Source of the DNA: Paenibacillus daejeonensis DSM 15491
Lineage (GTDB): Bacteria; Bacillota; Bacilli; Paenibacillales; Paenibacillaceae
Reading direction: 5' to 3'
NCBI RefSeq assembly: GCF_000378385.1
Contig: NZ_KB899672.1
Location: 1-64,000 of the forward strand
Length of the DNA: 64,000 bases
The stretch's first letter is position 1, and each line of letters begins with the position of its first letter. A program made the translations under genes and the position numbers. Below are positions 1-6,507 of the stretch, piece after piece. The notes beneath the pieces were generated by a model. It worked only from the letters and a program-made list of their open reading frames with translations. It searched no databases and was not told where the DNA came from.

Positions 1-130
1 CGTTGCAGCGCCGAACGCGTGTCACTCGCTACCTCTAAGGCAAGAAACTTTCGTTGCAGCGCCGAACGCGCGTCACTCGCTGCCTCTAAGGCAAGTTTCT
101 TTCGCTACAGCCCCACGCTGGAGCGAGAGG
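1..130. repeat. 51-bp tandem repeat, about 2.5 units
   Basis: Two units of 51 bp (1-51 and 52-102) and a decayed third (from 103) follow each other without a gap. Each unit begins CGTTGCAGCG and ends with an AAGAAA- or GTTTCTTT-type tail; a small palindrome TGCCTCTAAGGCA lies inside. The array runs off the left edge. The period, the GTTGCAG start and the AAGAAA stretch at the same offset recur in the array at 22.46-23.0 kb, so the two may belong to one family. No gene is visible before position 195. Confidence 0.75.
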
Positions 131-194
131 GGCGCGTCCAGCCTTCCTTTTTCCATCGATAATCCGTATACTCATCAACGAGGGAGGGTGGATT

Positions 195-842
195 ATGCCG
201 AGAAACGTAGAGAAGGACAAGCAGCTGCGGGAGCGGAAAAAACAGCAGATTCTCGACAGCGCACTCAAAGTGATGGCTATACATGGCTTTCAACTGACGA
301 GCATCCAGCATATCGCGGCAGAGGCTGGTGTCAGCGTCGGTAACATTTATCATTATTTTTCTTCGAAGGAAGAAATCTTCAGCGAAGTGCTCCGGTCCGG
401 CCAGACCAAATACGGTCTCTATGTCAGGGAAGTGGAAATGATGAACATCGACGCGATGGCCAAGCTGCGCGCGATTGCCTCGTCCTGGCTGTCGATTCGC
501 GTCAATTGGGCCTTCACTATTCTGATGCACACGGCGAGGCTGTCCGAATCGACGCCACCGGAGATCAAGCGGGCCATCACGGATCGTTTTACGGCGAATC
601 TCGAACCTGTGGCAGGTATTATGCGTCAGGGCATCGAGGAGGGGTCGGTTGTCGATGAGGAACCGATGCAACTGGCCTTTTACTTTGTCAGTCTCATCCA
701 GGGTCTGACGATGCAGCGTCCGCCGTCGTATGAAGTGCCGATCGAGATGGATATCGAGGTACTGCTCCGGCTGTTCGAGGCGAAGGGGACGACCAAGCGT
801 GTGAACAAACGGTCATCTGCAAATACCAAAAAAAGAGATTGA
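195..842 (+). CDS. TetR/AcrR family transcriptional regulator
   Basis: 215 residues, usual TetR length. The N-terminal 50 residues form the TetR helix-turn-helix with the typical core ILDSALKVMAIHGF, then SIQHIAAEAGVSVGNIYHYF. The rest is the all-helical ligand domain, which does not reveal the ligand. The ATG follows a GGAGGG ribosome site at the right distance. It lies 190 bp upstream of a sulfonate-type ABC operon on the same strand, with a palindrome TGAAT-agac-ATTCA in between, so it probably represses itself or that operon. This regulatory target is inferred from position. Confidence 0.9.
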   Translation: MPRNVEKDKQLRERKKQQILDSALKVMAIHGFQLTSIQHIAAEAGVSVGNIYHYFSSKEEIFSEVLRSGQTKYGLYVREVEMMNIDAMAKLRAIASSWLSIRVNWAFTILMHTARLSESTPPEIKRAITDRFTANLEPVAGIMRQGIEEGSVVDEEPMQLAFYFVSLIQGLTMQRPPSYEVPIEMDIEVLLRLFEAKGTTKRVNKRSSANTKKRD

Positions 843-1033
843 CAACCTGTGATGAATGTTGCAAAATAAGCTTCATAACAAACTGAATAGACATTCAATT
901 TGTGAATCTAACGTCTCAAATCGACCAGACCGCTGGAGATTTAACGTGATAACCCACGTTAAGTCTTTTTATTTTACCCTATAAACCAAGTATTCAGGTT
1001 TGTATTATAAGTTTATGTGAAGGGGGCGTTTAT
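843..1033 (+). promoter_or_regulatory. regulatory gap: candidate TetR operator and stem before ABC operon
   Basis: Two palindromes are visible. TGAATAGACATTCA at 884-897 has the 5-bp arms and 4-bp spacer common in TetR-family operators. TTAACGTG (941-948) and CACGTTAA (955-962) form an 8-bp stem followed by GTCTTTTTATTTT, which could be the terminator of the TetR gene or a second operator. A TATTATAA-like box near 1003-1010 could serve as the -10 of the ABC operon. The AAGGGGG ribosome site of the ATPase gene is at about 1020. Assignments are by eye. Confidence 0.4.
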
Positions 1034-1810
1034 ATGAGCCAGGAATGGCTGCTTGTCCAAGGCGTCAACCGCGTATTCCCGGCGCCATCGGGTGACATTG
1101 TTGCGCTGCGCAATATCGATCTGCGAGTGAGCGAAGGCCAGCTAGTGACGATTATCGGACCGAGCGGCTGTGGCAAAAGCACGCTGCTGAAGATCATTGC
1201 CGGTCTGGATACCAGCTATGAAGGGCAGGTGCTCCTGAACGGGACGCCCATCACCGGACCGAGTATCGAGAAGGGTGTGATCTTCCAAGAGCCAAGATTG
1301 TTTCCCTGGCTGACGGTGGAGAAGAATATTGCGGCCAACTTGCCATTGCGCCGACCCGATGTACGCCAGCGGGTGGATGAATTGATTGAGCTGGTCCGTC
1401 TGAAGGGGTTCGAGAAGGCCTACCCCCGCGAGCTCTCCGGCGGAATGGCCCAGCGGGTGGCCATTGCGCGTGCGCTGCTCCGAAACCCTGCTGTGCTCCT
1501 ACTGGATGAGCCGTTCGGGGCATTGGACGCCTTCACGCGGGCCCATATGCAAGAGGTCTTGCTGGACATCTGGCAGCAGAACGGAACGACGATGCTGCTG
1601 GTCACGCATGATCTCGACGAAGCGGTGTTTCTCGGTGAACGGGTTGTGGTCATGAACCCGCGCCCCGGCCAGATTAGCAGCATTCAGACGATCGACCTGC
1701 CTTTCCCGCGCAAGCGGACATCATCGTCCTTTCAGGAGATGCGGCGCATCGTGCTGAGCGAATTCGAGAAAGTCGAAGGCCCCGTCGTTGATGCGGGAGC
1801 AGGCATTTAG
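1034..1810 (+). CDS. ABC transporter ATP-binding protein, sulfonate/nitrate/taurine type (SsuB-like)
   Basis: 258 residues, the usual length for SsuB/TauB/NrtD ATPases. Walker A GPSGCGKST is at 42-50, the Q-loop at about 85 (FQEPRLFPW), signature LSGGM at 134-138, Walker B LLLDEPFGALD at 155-165 and the H-loop histidine in VTHDLDEAV near 192. FQEPRLFPWLTV is characteristic of this subfamily. It energises uptake with the two permeases downstream. First gene of a five-gene unit; an 85-bp gap containing a decayed repeat separates it from the binding protein. Confidence 0.93.
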   Translation: MSQEWLLVQGVNRVFPAPSGDIVALRNIDLRVSEGQLVTIIGPSGCGKSTLLKIIAGLDTSYEGQVLLNGTPITGPSIEKGVIFQEPRLFPWLTVEKNIAANLPLRRPDVRQRVDELIELVRLKGFEKAYPRELSGGMAQRVAIARALLRNPAVLLLDEPFGALDAFTRAHMQEVLLDIWQQNGTTMLLVTHDLDEAVFLGERVVVMNPRPGQISSIQTIDLPFPRKRTSSSFQEMRRIVLSEFEKVEGPVVDAGAGI

Positions 1811-1827
1811 TAAAAAACATAAAGATT

Positions 1828-1867
1828 CAGGCTGTTAAAGAGTGGCCGTAAAGGCACGGACAGCCTG
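1828..1867 (+). repeat. remnant of structured repeat family 1 (40 bp)
   Basis: The stretch starts CAGGCTGTTAAAGA, contains GGCACGG and ends CAGCCTG. Its first half matches the first 30 bp of the full copy at 16760-16929 almost base for base, and its end matches that copy's terminal inverted repeat. It therefore looks like an internally deleted copy that kept both ends. It lies between the ATPase and binding-protein genes of the sulfonate-type operon and could form a hairpin in their transcript. Confidence 0.6.
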
Positions 1868-1895
1868 AAGCGCACATAACAAGGAGAGATCAGAG

Positions 1896-2903
1896 ATGAA
1901 GAGCTGGCGATGGATGACGTTGGTAGGATTAGTGGCATTAAGTGTAGCGATCAGCGGATGCGCCTCGGGCAATGCGAAGGAGACAGCAGGGGCTGACGGC
2001 GAAGTGGATTATGAAGGTGTGACAGTGCGGATCGGCTATCAGGGCAGTGGTGGACTGTACGGCAAAATTATTGAGGAAAAATGGTTTGAAGAAGAGTACG
2101 ACAAGCTCGGAGTTACGGTGGAGTACGCGGAGTTCCAGAGTGGACCGCCAATGACAGAGGCCATGGCTTCGAATCGTCTGGATTTTGCGGGGCTGGGCAA
2201 CATGCCGATCATTGCAGCCCAAGCGGCGGGGATTGAGTTCACGGTCATCTCGCAAGCGTTGGACGGCAAGAATAACGTAGCCATAATCGTACCTAAGGAC
2301 AGCGATATCCAGTCGGTAGAGGAACTGCGCGGCAAGAAGGTGGCCGTAGCCAAAGGCAGCAACGCCTATAACTTCCTGTATCTTGGACTCGACAAAGCAG
2401 GCGTGGACGCTTCCGAGCTGGAGATCATTCAGCTGCAGCCGGATGAAGCTCAGCCTGCCTTCGAGACGGGCCGGGTAGATGCTTGGGCCACCTGGGATCC
2501 CAATATTACCTTGAACGTACTGCAGGACAAAGGACGTGTGCTGGCCGACGGCGAGCAATTAGGCGTACTGTCCCCATCTTTTTACATTGCTCGCAAAGCC
2601 TTCGCCGATGACTATCCGGAGCTGGTGAAGATCTATCTGAAGGTGCTGGACAAAGCACTGGCCTGGGAAAACGATAACCATCAGGAAGCCATTGAGCGGT
2701 ATGCTGCGGAACGTAATGTCCCGCCTGCGGTTATCGAGGCCGTCTTCGCAAGATCCAAATCCATCAGTATTCCTGTATCGGATGAAATCATCGCGCAGCA
2801 TCAGCTGACGGCGGATTTCCAATATGAAATAGAGTCGATCCGCAAGCAGATTGATGTGTCCGAGGTGTTCGACAACCAGTATATTGAGGCAGTTCAAAAC
2901 TAA
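1896..2903 (+). CDS. aliphatic sulfonate-type ABC substrate-binding lipoprotein (SsuA-like)
   Basis: 335 residues. A lipoprotein signal peptide occupies about residues 1-21, with lipobox-like AISGC. The mature part has the SsuA/TauA/NMT1 fold with blocks VRIGYQGSGGLYGKI, KKVAVAKGSNAYNFL and GRVDAWATWDP, which resemble sulfonate-binding proteins more than nitrate ones. It would be tethered outside the membrane and hand substrate to the permeases encoded next. AGGAG is present before the ATG. The exact substrate (alkanesulfonate, sulfonate ester, other organosulfur) cannot be read from the sequence. Confidence 0.9.
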   Translation: MKSWRWMTLVGLVALSVAISGCASGNAKETAGADGEVDYEGVTVRIGYQGSGGLYGKIIEEKWFEEEYDKLGVTVEYAEFQSGPPMTEAMASNRLDFAGLGNMPIIAAQAAGIEFTVISQALDGKNNVAIIVPKDSDIQSVEELRGKKVAVAKGSNAYNFLYLGLDKAGVDASELEIIQLQPDEAQPAFETGRVDAWATWDPNITLNVLQDKGRVLADGEQLGVLSPSFYIARKAFADDYPELVKIYLKVLDKALAWENDNHQEAIERYAAERNVPPAVIEAVFARSKSISIPVSDEIIAQHQLTADFQYEIESIRKQIDVSEVFDNQYIEAVQN

Positions 2904-2925
2904 GCAGAGAAACGGGGCGTAGGCC

Positions 2926-3771
2926 ATGCAGCAAGTCGAAACCAGGAGCGCCATATCAGCCAAACCCAAAAAACAAATCGGCCGCAGCATCCGTCTCTCG
3001 CTGCGAACCGTCAATGTGCTGCTCAGCCTGTTGCTGCCGGTAACCGTGCTGATCGTGTGGCAGGGCGCGGGGATGCTTGGTCTGCTGAATCCTACGCTGC
3101 TGCCGACGCCGGCTGTCATCTTGCAAGAGTTCATCGATCTGACCCGTTCCGGCGAGCTGCTGGCCCATCTGCGGATCTCCAGCTGGCGGGCGCTGCTTGG
3201 GTTCCTGCTAGGCGGAGGGCTGGGCTTGGCGGCAGGCCTATGGGTCGGGTTCTCGTACAAAGCCGAGCGGCTGGTCGATCCGTCGCTGCAGATGCTGCGG
3301 ACGCTGCCCCATCTGGCGGTGGCGCCGCTCTTCATTCTGTGGTTCGGGTTCGACGAGACTTCCAAGGTGCTGCTCATAGCCAAAGGCGCATTCTTCCCCA
3401 TGTACGTCAATACGTTTCTGGGCATCCGCTCAGTCGATAACAAGCTGTTCGATGTGGCGGAGGCGCTGCAGTTCAGCCGCTGGCAGCTGATGACCAAGCT
3501 GATGCTGCCCGGAGCGCTGCCGAATCTATTCCTCGGCTTGCGATTGTCGATTGGCGTGGCCTGGCTGGGTTTGGTGGTTGCCGAGATGATGGGCTCCAGC
3601 TCAGGCATCGGTTACCTCATCAACGATGCAAGATATTTCTCCATCACCTCTGTGGTATTTGTCGGGATCCTTGTGTTCGCAGCCTTTGGCAAGCTGACAG
3701 ATTCACTGGTGAAGCTGCTGGAGCGCCGGATGCTGCGGTGGCAGGACAGTTATAAAGGAGGCGACTTGTGA
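2926..3771 (+). CDS. ABC transporter permease, sulfonate type (SsuC-like), first of two
   Basis: 281 residues with about six membrane helices and a cytoplasmic N-terminal stretch of about 25 residues. Typical SsuC/TauC blocks are RTLPHLAVAPLFILWFG and the coupling-helix region EALQFSRWQLMTKLMLPGALP. It ends in a TGATG overlap with a second permease of similar sequence, which suggests the channel is a heterodimer. Confidence 0.92.
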   Translation: MQQVETRSAISAKPKKQIGRSIRLSLRTVNVLLSLLLPVTVLIVWQGAGMLGLLNPTLLPTPAVILQEFIDLTRSGELLAHLRISSWRALLGFLLGGGLGLAAGLWVGFSYKAERLVDPSLQMLRTLPHLAVAPLFILWFGFDETSKVLLIAKGAFFPMYVNTFLGIRSVDNKLFDVAEALQFSRWQLMTKLMLPGALPNLFLGLRLSIGVAWLGLVVAEMMGSSSGIGYLINDARYFSITSVVFVGILVFAAFGKLTDSLVKLLERRMLRWQDSYKGGDL

Positions 3772-4574
3772 TGCGCAGACCGTTGACCCAAGCCGCCCGA
3801 AGAGATTGGCTGGACCGTATTCCGCATGGGCTCCACGGCTGGCTGGTACCAGTCTTCATCCTGCTGCTCTGGCAAGGCTTCAGCAGCGCGAATGTGCTGT
3901 CGGATACCCTGCTGCCGTCGCCACTGCAGATCCTGCAATCCTTTGCGTCTCTAATCGGCAGCGGGGAGCTGGTGCGCCATCTGGGGATCAGTATCTACCG
4001 GGCCATGCTCGGCTTCTTGCTGGGCGGTACGCTCGGGCTGTTGCTCGGCCTCTCCAGCGGTCTCGGCAAGCTGGTGGAGAAGACACTGGACCCGACGCTG
4101 CAGATGCTGCGCACGGTGCCGCTGCTAGCCGTTATTCCATTGTTCATTCTATGGTTTGGGATCGGCGAGTTTTCCAAGGTGCTGCTGATTTCGGTCGGTA
4201 CCTTTTTCCCGGTCTACCTCAATACGTTTCTGGGCATTCGGAGTGTCGACGTCAAGCTCTATCAGGTATCCCGAATTCTAGAGTACACGCGGCTGCAGCA
4301 GATCACGGGGCTGATCCTGCCTGCTGCCTTGCCCAATATTCTGCTGGGCGTACGGCTCTCGCTCGGGGTCTCTTGGCTGCTGCTTGTCGTGGCGGAGATG
4401 ATGGGCACAAGCGCGGGAGTAGGTTACATGATTCAAGACGCGCGAGCTTACTCCGAGACAGAGGTGGTCTTCGTTGGTATCATTCTGTTTGCTCTGGTGG
4501 GCAAACTGTCCGACTCTGCGGTACGCAGGCTGGAACGGCGCTGGCTGCGCTGGCGGGACACTTATAAGGGCTAA
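3768..4574 (+). CDS. ABC transporter permease, sulfonate type (SsuC-like), second of two
   Basis: 268 residues, six-helix permease of the SsuC family and a clear paralogue of the gene before it (RTVPLLAVIPLFILWFGIGEFSK matches its neighbour's equivalent block). Two starts are possible: GTG at 3768 or ATG at 3771, which overlaps the previous stop as TGATG. Both are served by AAAGGAGG at 3754-3761, and the overlap implies translational coupling. Two permease genes with one ATPase gene point to a heterodimeric pore. Confidence 0.92.
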   Translation: MMRRPLTQAARRDWLDRIPHGLHGWLVPVFILLLWQGFSSANVLSDTLLPSPLQILQSFASLIGSGELVRHLGISIYRAMLGFLLGGTLGLLLGLSSGLGKLVEKTLDPTLQMLRTVPLLAVIPLFILWFGIGEFSKVLLISVGTFFPVYLNTFLGIRSVDVKLYQVSRILEYTRLQQITGLILPAALPNILLGVRLSLGVSWLLLVVAEMMGTSAGVGYMIQDARAYSETEVVFVGIILFALVGKLSDSAVRRLERRWLRWRDTYKG

Positions 4575-4628
4575 GAGTACGCACCGGTGCCCAAGCAGGC
4601 TTCATCCAACTAATCAGGAGGTTTCAAA

Positions 4629-5960
4629 ATGACCAAACGGCACGAGCAGCTTCATTTGGGAGCCTTTATCTACTATGCCGGGCATCACCATGCCGGATGG
4701 CGACACCCCGCCTCGGCAGCAGAGTCGATGTTCGACATCGGGTTATACCGCAATCTGGCCAAGACAGCCGAGCGTGGCAAGCTGGACATGATCTTCTTTG
4801 CGGATCTCCTCTATGCAACCAACGTAGAACAGGCGGCGACAGGCATGCTGGAGCCGATTACGCTGTTATCTGCGTTGTCGGCAGCGACCGAGCGAATCGG
4901 CTTAACCGCTACCGTATCGACGACCTACAACGAACCGTTTAACGTGGCCCGCAAGTTCGCTACTCTCGATCATATCAGCGGTGGCCGGGCCGGCTGGAAT
5001 ATCGTCACCTCGCAGCTGGATATTGAGGCCCACAACTATGGCCGCGAAGTCCATCCTGAGCACGGGCTCCGTTATGAGATGGCCCGCGAATTCGTCGAGG
5101 CCGTCACCCGGCTGTGGGATAGCTGGGCGGATGATGCGCTTGTGCTTGATCGCGGGCAGGGACGGTTTGCTGATGCGGCTAAGGTCAAGCCAGCCGACTA
5201 TCAGGGGCAATGGTACAAGACGAAGGGGCCGCTCAATGTGCCCCGGCCGCCACAGGGCTATCCTGTCCTGATTCAAGCAGGCTCATCGGAGCCGGGAATG
5301 GACTTCGCCGCGCATGCAGGAGAAGTGGTGTTCACGGCGCAGCAATCGCTAGCCACCGCGCAGTCGTTCTACAGCCGGCTGCATGAGCGGTTAGCAGCCG
5401 GTGGGCGGCAGCCGGGGAGCCTCAAGATCATGCCGGGTCTCTCGCCGGTACTGGGCTCGACCGAAGCGGAGGCGCAGCAGGCTTATGCCGAGCTGCAGGA
5501 GCTGATTCCGCATGAGGATATCCGTGCGTTTCTATCGGCGTTTCTCCATGTGGATCTCAGCGATTACTCGCTCGACGAGGAGCTGCCTGACATCCCCGAT
5601 CCAGTCTCCGCCTCCAACGGTATGAAGAGCCGCGTGCAGCTGGTCATGGAGATGGCGCGCCGTGAGCGTCTATCCATGCTGGAGCTGGGACGGCGTGTGC
5701 TGGGCGCGCGCGGGCACCTGCAATTCGTAGGCACCCCGGAGCAACTGGCCGACCTGATGGAGCAGTGGTTCCAGGGCTACGGCTGCGACGGCTTCAACAT
5801 TATGCCGCCGGTGTTGCCCGGTGGTCTGGATGAGTTCGTCGACCATGTCGTGCCAATCCTGCAGCAGCGCGGCTTGTTCCGCCAGGAGTATAGCGGCACC
5901 ACCCTGCGAGAGCATCTGGGCTTGGCCCGGCCAGCGGCAGGGAGCTTTGTCTCCGCCTGA
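4629..5960 (+). CDS. LLM-class FMN-dependent monooxygenase (NtaA/SnaA/DszA family)
   Basis: 443 residues, the normal size for this family. Diagnostic blocks are HLGAFIYYAGHHHAGWRHP at the start, KLDMIFFADLLY, and ISGGRAGWNIVTSQ at about 117-130, which belongs to the FMN-binding barrel. Relatives use reduced flavin from a separate reductase to oxidise nitrilotriacetate, dibenzothiophene sulfone or S-modified compounds. Placed last in a sulfonate-type importer operon, it probably releases sulfur from the imported compound. No flavin reductase gene is nearby, so one must be supplied from elsewhere. AGGAGG precedes the ATG. Confidence 0.9.
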   Translation: MTKRHEQLHLGAFIYYAGHHHAGWRHPASAAESMFDIGLYRNLAKTAERGKLDMIFFADLLYATNVEQAATGMLEPITLLSALSAATERIGLTATVSTTYNEPFNVARKFATLDHISGGRAGWNIVTSQLDIEAHNYGREVHPEHGLRYEMAREFVEAVTRLWDSWADDALVLDRGQGRFADAAKVKPADYQGQWYKTKGPLNVPRPPQGYPVLIQAGSSEPGMDFAAHAGEVVFTAQQSLATAQSFYSRLHERLAAGGRQPGSLKIMPGLSPVLGSTEAEAQQAYAELQELIPHEDIRAFLSAFLHVDLSDYSLDEELPDIPDPVSASNGMKSRVQLVMEMARRERLSMLELGRRVLGARGHLQFVGTPEQLADLMEQWFQGYGCDGFNIMPPVLPGGLDEFVDHVVPILQQRGLFRQEYSGTTLREHLGLARPAAGSFVSA

Positions 5961-5978
5961 TCGTTTTATATTAGTAAG

Positions 5979-6013
5979 AACCGCGCTGGATGAAGGTCTA
6001 GCGTGGTTTTTTT
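5979..6013 (+). terminator. rho-independent terminator of the sulfonate-type operon
   Basis: AACCGCGCT pairs with AGCGTGGTT across a 12-base loop and is followed directly by a T-run. It lies 19 bp after the monooxygenase stop. Confidence 0.85.
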
Positions 6014-6124
6014 GCGTGGGAGCAGACGTTTGTAGTCATCGGTTTTTCCCCTCTAGTAGGGTTACATCATAAAAATACCGCACTAAAGATTTTTGGCAAA
6101 CATGATAAAATTAACGGGAGAAAT

Positions 6125-6371
6125 CAGGTTGTTGAAAAAAGAAAGCCTACAGTCACGGATCGATCTTCCGATCGCTGTTGTCCCCAGATTTCTTAATTTT
6201 TAACCGCTCTAGCGGTTGAAATTCGGGGACAGCGTATGCTTTCGAAGCCAGCTTTTCTGCGAAAAGCTTTCAGGCGAGCGCTTCGCAGCATATGCTCCCG
6301 AAGTCGCTTTCTTTCCGAAAGCGTTGACCAGATTCGATTCCGTGCCTCTCCGGCCGTTTTTCAACAGCCTG
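6125..6371 (-). mobile_element. structured repeat family 1, long copy with target duplication
   Basis: Ends CAGGTTGTTGAAAAA and TTTTTCAACAGCCTG are inverted repeats, and the element is flanked on both sides by AGAAAT (6119-6124 and 6372-6377), a perfect 6-bp target-site duplication. The conserved core is reversed relative to the copy at 16760: GATCGATCTTCCGATCGC, then TGTTGTCCCCAGATTTC, the hairpin AACCGCTCTAGCGGTT, and GAAATTCGGGGACA. About 85 extra bases built from small palindromes (GCATATGC, GAAAGC/GCTTTC) are inserted between core and end. No transposase is encoded, so it is MITE-like. Confidence 0.8.
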
Positions 6372-6412
6372 AGAAATGGGGTTAATGGGAGTTCCACTTT
6401 TGCATAGCAAAA

Positions 6413-6430
6413 TGATAACGCTTACGTTAT
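6413..6430. promoter_or_regulatory. cre/LacI-type operator upstream of the glycosidase-like operon
   Basis: ATAACG-CTTA-CGTTAT (6415-6430) is a perfect 16-bp palindrome. The overlapping TGATAACGCTTACG (6413-6426) matches the CcpA cre consensus at all but two positions. It is 78 bp before the start of the first glycosidase-like gene and close to a TTGCAT box, as expected for carbon-catabolite or LacI-family control. Confidence 0.55.
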
Positions 6431-6507
6431 GGACTGACACCGCAGCATTTACCGCAACCGCAGTCTCGGTCCAAATCTGACACGAGAAACAGGAAGGGGC
6501 GAGTAGC

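Noticed and set aside
2559-3608. 349-residue open frame opposite the binding protein and first permease
   Set aside because: It spans two clear genes on the other strand and has no recognisable domain.
6209-6407. Short proteins inside the repeat at 6.1-6.4 kb
   Set aside because: The frames follow the palindromes of a non-coding repeat and differ between copies.
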